Of a DNA stretch of 64,000 nt, positions 1 to 7,422 are shown piece by piece. Within the stretch, counting starts at the first letter, position 1. Each line of letters begins with the position of its first letter. The notes below the pieces were generated by a model. That model worked only from the letters and a program-made list of their open reading frames with translations. It did no database searches and was not told where the DNA came from. The DNA is from Mycolicibacterium sp. CBMA 226 (lineage in GTDB: Bacteria; Actinomycetota; Actinomycetes; Mycobacteriales; Mycobacteriaceae): contig NZ_VTGY01000035.1 of assembly GCF_009729075.1 (NCBI RefSeq), forward strand, positions 105,410 through 169,409, read 5' to 3'. The translations under genes and the position numbers were made by a program.

Positions 1-216
1 GAGGCGCAGTCCGCCGTCGTCGACGTCGATGAGACCGACTCGGCCGAAAACTTCGAGTTGCCGGGCGCCGACCTGTCGGGCGAGGAGCTCTCGGTCCGGG
101 TCGTGCCCAAGCAGGCCGATGAGTTCACCTGCTCGAGCTGTTTCCTGGTGCAACACCGCAGCCGTCTCGCCAGCGAGAAGAACGGCGTGATGATCTGCAC
201 CGACTGCGCCGCCTAG
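1..216 (+). CDS. DUF4193 protein, C-terminal part (Rv2699c-like)
   Basis: The window opens inside this gene; 71 codons remain, reading from base 1 in frame to TAG at 214-216. The visible part is an acidic stretch followed by a C-terminal treble of cysteines: CSSC, then a CTDC pair after about 25 residues, the usual four-cysteine zinc-ribbon-like end of the small actinobacterial DUF4193 family (about 100 aa in full). Its function is not established. Its position next to DUF3093 and dut matches the mycobacterial order. The start lies outside the window, so the N-terminus and promoter cannot be judged. Confidence 0.85.
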   Translation, partial: EAQSAVVDVDETDSAENFELPGADLSGEELSVRVVPKQADEFTCSSCFLVQHRSRLASEKNGVMICTDCAA

Positions 217-225
217 GGATTCACA

Positions 226-276
226 CGCCGAATGGCCGGTCTCGCACGTTTGCGTGCGTGGACCGGCCATTCGGCG
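226..276. terminator. Long perfect hairpin between convergent genes
   Basis: Bases 226-241 and 261-276 are exact reverse complements over 16 bp. The 19-nt loop holds a second small inverted repeat (cgcac/gtgcg). It lies between the end of the DUF4193 gene (216) and the end of the DUF3093 gene (292), which converge, so it fits a bidirectional terminator. There is no T-run, as is common in mycobacteria. Confidence 0.7.
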
Positions 277-291
277 TCTCCAGGGGCCGCG

Positions 292-783
292 CTAGTGGCC
301 CTGCAGCGCCGCCAGGACCCGCTCGGGGTGACGGGTGCTCACCAGCCAGTACGGCGTGGGGTCATCCGGATCGTCGAGGACCACGAGAATCAACGGCCCG
401 ACCCAGGCCCGGTGCACGACGTACGCGGCGGGGTCCAGTTGCCGTCCCAGCGCCGCGGACTTCGCCGATCGCGGCACCTCGGCCGACCGGGAGATGACGC
501 TCGTCGGGATGTGTGCCGGTCCCACCCACAGCTCGGTCTCGGCATCCGGCCCGGCTCCCGTGCTCACCACGCGCAGTTCGATGCGTCCCATCCACACCAG
601 CGTCGCGGCGGCCACCGGGAGCAGGACCGCGAAGGGCGCCCACGCCGGCACACCCGACACGCCCTGCACCACTTCCAGCGCGATCAGGGCCGCCAGCCCG
701 AAACCCGGTAACCACCACCACAAAGGCACCGTCAACCGTTCCCGGTAGCGGACGGTTTGGGTGGCTGCTCGTGTGTCTGACAC
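292..783 (-). CDS. DUF3093 membrane protein (Rv2698-like)
   Basis: Small membrane protein of 163 aa. After a basic RYRERL segment there are two closely spaced hydrophobic helices (about residues 20-70), then a soluble beta-rich tail containing WVGP and the closing STRHPERVLAAL motif of the family. Its function is unknown. I chose the GTG at 783 rather than an ATG at 816: the upstream start would run across the dut start, while 783 gives the expected length and sits 7 nt after a TACCCT -10 box (791-796), a leaderless arrangement. It is divergent from dut and convergent with the DUF4193 gene. Confidence 0.8.
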   Translation of the reverse strand: MSDTRAATQTVRYRERLTVPLWWWLPGFGLAALIALEVVQGVSGVPAWAPFAVLLPVAAATLVWMGRIELRVVSTGAGPDAETELWVGPAHIPTSVISRSAEVPRSAKSAALGRQLDPAAYVVHRAWVGPLILVVLDDPDDPTPYWLVSTRHPERVLAALQGH

Positions 784-790
784 GCGGCCA

Positions 791-800
791 AGGGTAGTCT
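791..800. promoter_or_regulatory. Overlapping divergent -10 boxes for DUF3093 and dut
   Basis: On the minus strand TACCCT (796-791) ends 7 nt before the GTG at 783. On the plus strand TAGTCT (795-800) ends 8 nt before the GTG of dut at 809. The two hexamers share bases 795-796, so polymerase could not occupy both at once. Both would give leaderless or nearly leaderless transcripts. Confidence 0.5.
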
Positions 801-808
801 GTGCGGTC

Positions 809-1273
809 GTGTCCACCTCTCTGGCGGTAGTTCGGTTGGACCGGGATCTGCCGATGCCGGCCCGGGCTCACGACGGCGATGCCGGCGTCGATCTGTTCAG
901 CGCAATCGATCTGGAACTGGCCCCCGGCCAGCGTGAGTTGGTGCCGACGGGAATCGCCGTCGCCATTCCGCACGGCATGGTCGGGCTCGTGCACCCGCGC
1001 TCGGGATTGGCCATCCGCGTTGGCCTTTCGATCGTCAACGCGCCTGGCACCGTCGACGCCGGGTACCGCGGCGAGATCAAGGTGGCGCTCATCAACCTCG
1101 ACCCCAGCGAGCCCATCATCGTGAAACGCGGTGACCGGATCGCGCAGCTGCTGGTGCAGCGGGTCGAGCTGCCCGAGCTGGTCGAGGTCACGTCGTTCGA
1201 CGAGGCGGGGCTGGCTGACACCTCACGTGGCGCGGGCGGCCACGGTTCCTCCGGCGGACATGCGAGTTTGTGA
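809..1273 (+). CDS. dut: dUTP diphosphatase
   Basis: Hydrolyses dUTP to dUMP and pyrophosphate, keeping uracil out of DNA and supplying dUMP for thymidylate synthesis; homotrimeric, cytosolic. The 154 aa match the usual length. All family motifs are present: the early DAGVDL, the PRSGLA serine loop, the GTVDAGYRGEI catalytic Asp/Tyr segment, RGDRIAQLL, and the glycine-rich C-terminal arm RGAGGHGSSGG that closes over the active site. The GTG at 809 gives VSTSLAVVRLD, which aligns with the known mycobacterial N-terminus. The stop overlaps the DUF3710 start, so the two are coupled. Confidence 0.97.
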   Translation: MSTSLAVVRLDRDLPMPARAHDGDAGVDLFSAIDLELAPGQRELVPTGIAVAIPHGMVGLVHPRSGLAIRVGLSIVNAPGTVDAGYRGEIKVALINLDPSEPIIVKRGDRIAQLLVQRVELPELVEVTSFDEAGLADTSRGAGGHGSSGGHASL

Positions 1274-2019
1274 TGGTATTCGAGTTCAACCCCGAAGAAG
1301 ACGGCCCCTTCGACGTCGAGGACTTCGACGACCCGGCCGACGCTGAAGCCGCCCGCCTGGACCTCGGCGGGGTTCTCGTGCCGGTGCCCGACGGATCGCA
1401 GCTCAACGTCGAGGTCAACGAACAGGGCGTGCCCAACGCCGTCTGGATCATGACGCCCAACGGCCGGTTCTCCGTCGCGGCCTATGCGGCGCCCAAGACC
1501 GGTGGACTGTGGCGCGAGGTCGCCGCCGAGCTGGCGGAGTCGCTGCGCAACGACAACGCGCAGGCCCGGATCGAAGACGGCCCCTGGGGCCGCGAGGTCG
1601 TGGGCCTGCCGGTGCCGCAGCCTGGCCAGCCGCAGGTCGTGATGCGTTTCATCGGCTCCGACGGCTACCGGTGGATGGTGCGGTGCGTCGTCGTCGGCAC
1701 GGAGGAGACCATCGAGACCATCGCCGACGAGGCGCGAACCTCGTTGGCGGACACCGTGGTTCGCCGTGGTGAGACCCCACTGCCGGTCCGCAGCCCGCTG
1801 CCGGTGCAGCTGTCCGAGCCACTGCTGGAGCAGCTGCGCGCGGCCGCCGCCCAGATGGCGCAACAGCAGATGGAGCAGGCTCAGCAGGCGCTCGAGCAGC
1901 TGCAGCAGCACATGCAGCAACAGCAGCCCGAAGGTGAACCCGATGCCCGCCGCAGCGAGCAGGGCTCGGCGATGCAGCAGCTGCGCAACCAGCAGATGGG
2001 CACCATCACAGGAGGCTGA
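1270..2019 (+). CDS. DUF3710 protein (Rv2696c-like)
   Basis: 249 aa, of unknown function, conserved in actinobacteria next to dut. An acidic N-terminus (EDGPFDVEDFDD) leads into a mixed alpha/beta core that includes WIMTPNGRFSVAAYAAP and a PWGREV segment. The last 70 residues are Gln/Ala-rich and predicted coiled coil (AQMAQQQMEQAQQALEQLQ region). The start is GTG 1270 or ATG 1273; either overlaps the dut stop, implying translational coupling. The tail overlaps the convergent hydrolase gene by 14 bp. Confidence 0.85.
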   Translation: MMVFEFNPEEDGPFDVEDFDDPADAEAARLDLGGVLVPVPDGSQLNVEVNEQGVPNAVWIMTPNGRFSVAAYAAPKTGGLWREVAAELAESLRNDNAQARIEDGPWGREVVGLPVPQPGQPQVVMRFIGSDGYRWMVRCVVVGTEETIETIADEARTSLADTVVRRGETPLPVRSPLPVQLSEPLLEQLRAAAAQMAQQQMEQAQQALEQLQQHMQQQQPEGEPDARRSEQGSAMQQLRNQQMGTITGG

Positions 2020-2716
2020 CGGCCTCCCGCAGGGCGGCCACACAGGCGTCGCCGAGCACCGTCGGCTGTTCGCCCATCGCGTCGAGGGTGACGGTGCGCA
2101 GCGCGGCCCTCGGGGCGGCTACCGCCCATTCCGCGGCGATCGCGACGGGGTGGACGGCGTCGTCGACCGCTCCGGCCACGCCCATCGGCACCTGCAGCTC
2201 TGCGAGCTGTTCCCGGGTCGGCCCGCCGTATCCCGCCGCCTCTTCCATCGCATCCGGCAGGCCGGGCCACTGCGCCGTCCATGAGCGGGTAAGTTCGTCC
2301 GCCAGCCAGGCCGGGCTGCCTGACCGCATGCCGGCGACGGCCGCATCCAGCCCGGTCTCGCGGAGCTGCTGTGCGGAGTAGCGGGCGGCCTGGGCGGCCG
2401 GCGCGCCGTCGGAATCGCCTGTCCACGCAGGTAGGGCGGCCAGGACGGCAACGCACTGGTCCGGGTGCTCGAGCGCCCAGTTCGTCGCCACCGCCGCGCC
2501 CAGGGACACCCCACCGACGATGATCGGGCCGTGCTGCGCGGCGGCGTCGAGCGCCTCGAGATAACCGGCGATCAGGTCGCCCGGCAGCGGCCGTGGGGCG
2601 ATCACCACGGCACCGGCCTCGAGCAGGGCGCCGCCGAACGCCCGGCGGATGTAGTCGTCGTCGGATCCCGTGCCGGGCAGAAGTACCGCGGTCATCCCTT
2701 GCAAGTTGGCCGTCAT
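2006..2716 (-). CDS. Alpha/beta hydrolase (Rv2695-like)
   Basis: About 236 aa with a single alpha/beta-hydrolase fold. The N-terminal strand reads TAVLLPGTGSDDDYI (oxyanion GTG). The nucleophile elbow is GGVSLGAA (Ser), a candidate acid is in AGAVDDAVHP, and the C-terminal His candidate is uncertain. Substrate unknown. I favour ATG 2716 (MTANLQGM), with ATG 2695 equally possible; a longer upstream reading to 2833 would add an unrelated basic leader. It overlaps the DUF3710 gene by 14 bp tail to tail and is divergent from the OB-fold gene. Confidence 0.75.
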   Translation of the reverse strand: MTANLQGMTAVLLPGTGSDDDYIRRAFGGALLEAGAVVIAPRPLPGDLIAGYLEALDAAAQHGPIIVGGVSLGAAVATNWALEHPDQCVAVLAALPAWTGDSDGAPAAQAARYSAQQLRETGLDAAVAGMRSGSPAWLADELTRSWTAQWPGLPDAMEEAAGYGGPTREQLAELQVPMGVAGAVDDAVHPVAIAAEWAVAAPRAALRTVTLDAMGEQPTVLGDACVAALREAVSLL

Positions 2717-2901
2717 CCCTCGATGGTGCCCGGCGGCCGGAACGGCGCTCACAAGGGGGTCGACCGGGGTGTGCGGTCCGGTGAGTGGGATAACGAAGAT
2801 ATATCCCGCGCCGAAATGGCGAATCGGAACCAAGAGGTCTAGCGTGACGTTGGTTAGATAGCGGGTCCACGGTGGATTCGCACCAAGTCTCAGGAGAGAC
2901 C

Positions 2902-3273
2902 ATGGCTACGGCGGAAGGCTATTTGCGCCGACTCACCCGGCGGCTTACCGAGGACCTCGAACAGAGTGATGTCCAGGAGCTGAACGACGAGGCCCTGAAC
3001 ACCGGCGCCATGCGGGCGGTGGACTGTACGCGCGGACAAGAAGTGACGATGGTCGGCACGCTGCGGTGTGTCGAGACCAACGGCAAGGGTTGTTCGGGTG
3101 GCGTACGGGCCGAGCTGTTCGATGGCACCGACACGGTCACGCTGGTCTGGTTGGGTCAGCGGCGCATTCCAGGCATCGAATCCGGGCGCACCCTGCGGGT
3201 GCACGGACGGCTGGGCAACTTGGACAGCGGGGCCAAAGCGATCTACAACCCCCATTACGAGATTCAGAAGTGA
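2902..3273 (+). CDS. OB-fold nucleic-acid-binding protein (Rv2694c-like)
   Basis: 123 aa. The core is a single OB-fold: GQEVTMVGTLRCVE, then a DGTDTVTLVWLGQRRIPGI strand-turn-strand, then GRTLRVHGRLGN, as in tRNA-anticodon/RecG-type OB domains. The exact role is unknown; nucleic-acid binding is inferred from fold. ATG 2902 follows a clear AGGAGA ribosome site (about 2891-2896), which decides it over an upstream in-frame codon at 2872. The stop overlaps the next gene's GTG (GTGA), so it is coupled to the DUF3159 gene. Confidence 0.85.
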   Translation: MATAEGYLRRLTRRLTEDLEQSDVQELNDEALNTGAMRAVDCTRGQEVTMVGTLRCVETNGKGCSGGVRAELFDGTDTVTLVWLGQRRIPGIESGRTLRVHGRLGNLDSGAKAIYNPHYEIQK

Positions 3274-3986
3274 CTTTCCCCGATAAGGGGACCGCGGACA
3301 GCGAGCCGGCCGAGGCGCTCAGCGAAGCCGAGATCGAGGTCCAGGAGGATGACGGCGACGCCAAGCTGACGGCGCACGCCCTGCTGGAGCAGATGGGTGG
3401 CCTCAGTGGCCTCATCTATTCGTCGCTGCCGGTCCTCGTGTTTGTCCCGGTATCCAGTTTTTTCGGGCTGACCGCCGCCATCTATGCCGCGCTCGGTGTC
3501 GCCGCACTGGTGCTGGTCTGGCGGCTGGCGCGCCGCGAATCGGTGCAGCCGGCGGTGTCGGGCTTCATCGGCGTGGGGATCAGTGCGTTGATCGCCTGGA
3601 TGGTCGGCGCCTCGAAAGGCTATTTCCTGCTCGGCATCTGGTCGTCACTGATCTATGCCGGCGTGTTCGCGATCTCGATCCTGGTTCGGCGCCCGCTGGT
3701 CGGGTACGGCTGGAGCTGGGTCACCGGGCACGACCGCAGCTGGCGGGAGATCCGGCGCGCCGTGCTGGCGTTCGACATCGCCACCGCGGTGTGGGTGCTG
3801 GTGTTCGGCGCACGGTTCCTGGTCCAGAACCACCTGTACGGACTCGACCAGACGGGCCTGTTGGGCGTTGCCCGCATCGCCATGGGCTGGCCGCTCACCG
3901 CGGTCGCCGCGCTGGCGTCCTACCTGGCCATCCGGACGGCCCAGACGGCCATCCGGGACTCCGAACACCACGTCACCGCGGACTAG
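3270..3986 (+). CDS. DUF3159 membrane protein (Rv2693c-like)
   Basis: 238 aa. An acidic cytoplasmic N-terminus of about 45 residues precedes a LLEQMGG segment and five or six hydrophobic helices with LIYSSLPVLVFVPV and FLLGIWSSLIYAG, the hallmark of the DUF3159 family. No catalytic motif is visible; transport or membrane-organising roles are only guesses. The GTG at 3270 overlaps the previous stop by 4 bp. The gene ends 3 bp inside the convergent ceoC gene, so the two share their stop region. Confidence 0.85.
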   Translation: MTFPDKGTADSEPAEALSEAEIEVQEDDGDAKLTAHALLEQMGGLSGLIYSSLPVLVFVPVSSFFGLTAAIYAALGVAALVLVWRLARRESVQPAVSGFIGVGISALIAWMVGASKGYFLLGIWSSLIYAGVFAISILVRRPLVGYGWSWVTGHDRSWREIRRAVLAFDIATAVWVLVFGARFLVQNHLYGLDQTGLLGVARIAMGWPLTAVAALASYLAIRTAQTAIRDSEHHVTAD

Positions 3987-4642
3987 CTCGGATTCAGCAC
4001 CTGGTTGCGCAGGTCCTGCTCGACCTCGGCAACCGCGACGAACAGCAGTTCGTCGCCACCTTCGAGCGGCTCGTCGGACTCGGGCACGATCACGCGCGGG
4101 CCGCGCAGGATGGTCACCAAGGTGGCGTCGCGCGGCAGTTGGAGACGCTTGACCGCCTTGCCGCCCCACGGCGTGTCGTCGGGCAGCGTGATCTCGACCA
4201 GGTTGGCCTGGCCCTTGCGGAAACTCATCAGGCGCACCAGGTCGCCCACCGACACGGCTTCTTCGACCAGCGACGCCAGCATGCGCGGCGTGGACACCGC
4301 GACGTCGACGCCCCAGCTGTCGTCGAACAGCCACTCGTTGCGCGGGTCGTTGACGCGGGCGACGACGCGGGGGACGGCGAACTCGGTCTTGGCGAGCAGG
4401 CTGACCACCACGTTGGCCTTGTCGTCACCGGTGGCGGCGATGACCACGTCGAATTCGTGCAGCTTGACGGACTCGAGCAGCGACAGCTCGCAGGCGTCGC
4501 CCAGCCGCCACTGCGCCGCGGGGACGGCGTCGACGTCGATGTGGTCGGGATTGCGTTCCAGCAGCGTCACCTCGTGGTGATCGACCAGTTCCCGCGCGAT
4601 GGAGCGGCCGACGGCGCCGGCGCCCGCGATTGCGACCTTCAT
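3983..4642 (-). CDS. ceoC: TrkA-family potassium regulator CeoC
   Basis: 219 aa, cytosolic RCK protein. Residues 1-125 are an N-terminal Rossmann domain starting MKVAIAGAGAVGRSIAREL with a LLERNP acidic strand end that binds NAD(H)/ATP. The C-terminal RCK_C domain (about 130-215) contains the EITLPDDTPWGGKAVKRL stretch and GDELLFVA. Such proteins gate K+ channels or Trk/Ktr-type transporters. It lies 8 bp downstream of ceoB in one operon; the pair is divergent from a large APC-type permease, a plausible partner. The symbol follows M. tuberculosis usage. Confidence 0.88.
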   Translation of the reverse strand: MKVAIAGAGAVGRSIARELVDHHEVTLLERNPDHIDVDAVPAAQWRLGDACELSLLESVKLHEFDVVIAATGDDKANVVVSLLAKTEFAVPRVVARVNDPRNEWLFDDSWGVDVAVSTPRMLASLVEEAVSVGDLVRLMSFRKGQANLVEITLPDDTPWGGKAVKRLQLPRDATLVTILRGPRVIVPESDEPLEGGDELLFVAVAEVEQDLRNQVLNPS

Positions 4643-4650
4643 GTGCGCTC

Positions 4651-5325
4651 CTAGTGGCTTTCGACGTCGTCGCCGGGGGGCAGTGAGGCGATGGCGATGG
4701 CTTCGGCGACGCGGCCCGACACCGCGGCCATGTACACCTGATCGCCGGCCTGGATGACGGTCTTGGCGTCCGGCAGCACGCCGCTGCCGAACCGGATGAG
4801 GAACGCGACGCGGCCACCGGTCGCGCCTTCGAGCGCGGTGACGCGGTAGCCCACCCAGTCTTCGTGCAGGGACAGTTCGGTGACACCGACGTTGCCCGAC
4901 GGGTCCCGCCACTTGGTGGTCTCGGTCTCGCGGGTGAGCAGATTCAGCAACCGGTCGGTGGTCCACGGCACGGTCGCGATGGTGGGGATACCCAGGCGCT
5001 CGTACACGGCAGCACGTTTGGCGTCGTAGATACGGGCGACGACGCGCTGCACGCCGAACGTCTCGCGCGCGACGCGCGCGGAGATGATGTTGGAGTTGTC
5101 GCCGGAGGACACGGCGGCGAATGCGCCGGCCTCTTCGATACCGGCCCGCTCCAGCACGTCCCGGTCAAAACCCATGCCCAGCACGCGTTCTCCGGGGAAT
5201 TCGGGGGACAGCCGGTGGAACGCCGTCCTGTCCCGGTCGATCACGGCGACCTCGTGGCCGATGCGGGCCAATCCGTCTGCCAGCGATGCGCCAACCCGGC
5301 CGCAGCCCATCACGACTACTCGCAC
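4651..5325 (-). CDS. ceoB: TrkA-family potassium regulator CeoB
   Basis: 224 aa, the first gene of ceoBC. The Rossmann nucleotide-binding motif RVVVMGCGRVGASLADGL begins at residue 2, followed by VIDRD and SSGDNSNI; a shorter RCK_C domain with GAKTVIQ-like GDQVYMAA follows. Conserved CeoB phrases such as YDAKRAAVYERLG are intact. The GTG at 5325 has an AAAGGA ribosome site about 8 nt upstream and removes an unconserved 19-residue leader. CeoB and CeoC probably form a heteromeric gating ring for K+ transport; this is inferred from family. Confidence 0.88.
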   Translation of the reverse strand: MRVVVMGCGRVGASLADGLARIGHEVAVIDRDRTAFHRLSPEFPGERVLGMGFDRDVLERAGIEEAGAFAAVSSGDNSNIISARVARETFGVQRVVARIYDAKRAAVYERLGIPTIATVPWTTDRLLNLLTRETETTKWRDPSGNVGVTELSLHEDWVGYRVTALEGATGGRVAFLIRFGSGVLPDAKTVIQAGDQVYMAAVSGRVAEAIAIASLPPGDDVESH

Positions 5326-5414
5326 CAGCTGATCCTTTCTGGGCCGGGAGCCGGCCTCGAAGCGAATATCTTGCCTCTGCAAGTCCGAACGCTACAACCA
5401 ATGACCCCGGGCCG

Positions 5415-5420
5415 TACCCT
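5415..5420 (+). promoter_or_regulatory. -10 box TACCCT for the APC permease
   Basis: TACCCT ends 7 nt before the GTG at 5428, the usual spacing for a leaderless mycobacterial transcript. This supports 5428 over the in-frame ATG at 5401, which lies upstream of the box. Confidence 0.5.
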
Positions 5421-5427
5421 TGGCTCC

Positions 5428-7422
5428 GTGTCCAAGCTTTCGACCGCTGCGCGACGGTTGGTAATCGGCCGACCCTTCCGAAGCGACAAGCTCGCCCACA
5501 CGTTGCTACCAAAACGTATCGCCCTGCCCGTCTTCGCCTCCGACGCACTGTCGTCGGTGGCCTACGCGCCGGAGGAAATCTTCCTGGTGCTGTCGGTCGC
5601 CGGGCTGTCCGCCTACTCGATGGCGCCGTGGATCGGCCTCGCGGTCGCCGGGGTCATGCTGATCGTGATCGCCAGTTACCGGCAGAACGTGCACGCCTAT
5701 CCGTCAGGTGGCGGCGACTACGAGGTGGTCACCACCAACCTCGGCCACACCGCCGGGTTGACGGTGGCGAGCGCCCTGTTGGTCGACTACGTGTTGACGG
5801 TCGCGGTGTCGACCGCATCGGCGATGTCCAACATCGGATCTGCGGTGCCGTTCATCGCGCAGAACAAGGTGCTGTTCTCGGTCCTGGCGATCCTGATCCT
5901 GGCGTCGCTGAACCTGCGTGGCATCCGGGAGTCGGGCACCGCGTTCGCGATCCCGACGTACGCCTTCATGATCGGCATGTACCTCATGCTGGCGTGGGGT
6001 TTCATCCAGATTTTCCTGCTAGGCCACCCGCTGCGGGCCGAGTCGGCCGGTTTCTCCCTGAAGTCCGAGCACGGCGACGTGCTGGGTTTCGCGATGGTGT
6101 TCCTGCTGGCCCGGGCGTTCTCGTCGGGTTGTGCCGCACTGACCGGTGTCGAGGCGATCAGCAACGGCGTGCCTGCTTTCCAGAAGCCGAAGTCGCGCAA
6201 CGCCGCGACCACGCTGCTGCTGCTCGGGGCCATTGCGGTTTCGCTGTTCATGGGCATTATCGTGCTGGCGGAGAAGATCGGCCTGAAGATGGCCGACAGC
6301 GTGGACCAGTTGGTGGGCGCGCCCGCCGACTACCACCAGAAGACGGTGGTCACGCAGCTCGCCGAGGCGATCTTCAAGGGCTTCCCGGTGGGCCTGTACG
6401 CCATCGCCGGCGTGACCGGCCTGATTCTGGTCCTGGCCGCCAACACCGCCTTCAACGGATTCCCGGTGCTGGGTTCGATCCTGGCGCAGGACCGCTATCT
6501 GCCGCGGCAGCTCCACACCCGCGGTGACCGGCTGGCATTCTCCAACGGCATCCTGTTCCTGGCGTTCGCCGCCGTCGCCTTCGTCGTGGCGTTCAACGCC
6601 GAGGTCACCGCGTTGATCCAGCTGTACATCGTCGGTGTGTTCGTGTCGTTCACGTTGAGCCAGATCGGCATGGTGCGCCACTGGAACCGGCTGCTGAGGA
6701 CCGAGACCGACGGCTCCGAGCGACGTCGCATGCAGCGCGCACGGATCGTCAACACCATCGGCTTCATCTGCACGGGCACGGTGCTGCTGGTGGTCATCGT
6801 GACGAAGTTCATGGCCGGCGCCTGGATCGCGATCCTGGCGATGAGCCTGCTTTTCGTCCTGATGAAGGCGATCCACAAGCATTACGACACCGTCGCCCAG
6901 GAGCTGCGCGCGCAGTCCGGGCCGGACGAGGACGTGGTGTTGCCCAGCCGCAACCACGCCGTGGTGCTGGTGTCCAACCTGCATCTGCCGACGCTGCGGG
7001 CGCTCGCGTATGCGCGGGCGACCCGCCCGGATGTCCTGGAGGCCATCACCGTCAGCGTCGACGACGCCGAGACCCGCGAGCTGGTGCACAAGTGGGAAGA
7101 CAGCGATGTGTCGGTCCCGCTCAAGGTCATCGCCTCGCCGTACCGCGAGATCACCAGGCCCATCCTCGATTACGTCAAGCGCATCACGGCCGAGTCGAAG
7201 CGCACCGTCGTCACGGTGTTCATCCCGGAGTACGTGGTGGGTCACTGGTGGGAGCACATCCTGCACAACCAGAGCGCGCTGCGGCTGAAGGGCCGGCTGT
7301 TGTTCATCCCGAACGTGATGGTGACTTCCGTTCCGTGGCAGCTGAACTCGTCGGAGCGCGTGAAGGTGACCATGGCGCCGGGCTCGGCGCCCGGTGACGC
7401 CCGACGGGGCATCATCGAGTGA
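5428..7422 (+). CDS. APC-superfamily permease, KimA-like (Rv2690c-like)
   Basis: 664 aa. About 12 membrane helices fill residues 25-475, followed by a 180-aa cytoplasmic C-terminal domain (HAVVLVSNLHLPTLRALAYAR onward) of the universal-stress-like type seen in KUP/KimA-related transporters. The first helix carries the APC signature FASDALSSVAYAPEE. KimA of Bacillus is a K+/H+ symporter, so potassium uptake is a reasonable guess, strengthened by divergent ceoBC; an amino-acid substrate is not excluded. The start is GTG 5428 on leaderless evidence (ATG 5401 possible). The stop overlaps the methyltransferase gene by 4 bp. Confidence 0.8.
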   Translation: MSKLSTAARRLVIGRPFRSDKLAHTLLPKRIALPVFASDALSSVAYAPEEIFLVLSVAGLSAYSMAPWIGLAVAGVMLIVIASYRQNVHAYPSGGGDYEVVTTNLGHTAGLTVASALLVDYVLTVAVSTASAMSNIGSAVPFIAQNKVLFSVLAILILASLNLRGIRESGTAFAIPTYAFMIGMYLMLAWGFIQIFLLGHPLRAESAGFSLKSEHGDVLGFAMVFLLARAFSSGCAALTGVEAISNGVPAFQKPKSRNAATTLLLLGAIAVSLFMGIIVLAEKIGLKMADSVDQLVGAPADYHQKTVVTQLAEAIFKGFPVGLYAIAGVTGLILVLAANTAFNGFPVLGSILAQDRYLPRQLHTRGDRLAFSNGILFLAFAAVAFVVAFNAEVTALIQLYIVGVFVSFTLSQIGMVRHWNRLLRTETDGSERRRMQRARIVNTIGFICTGTVLLVVIVTKFMAGAWIAILAMSLLFVLMKAIHKHYDTVAQELRAQSGPDEDVVLPSRNHAVVLVSNLHLPTLRALAYARATRPDVLEAITVSVDDAETRELVHKWEDSDVSVPLKVIASPYREITRPILDYVKRITAESKRTVVTVFIPEYVVGHWWEHILHNQSALRLKGRLLFIPNVMVTSVPWQLNSSERVKVTMAPGSAPGDARRGIIE

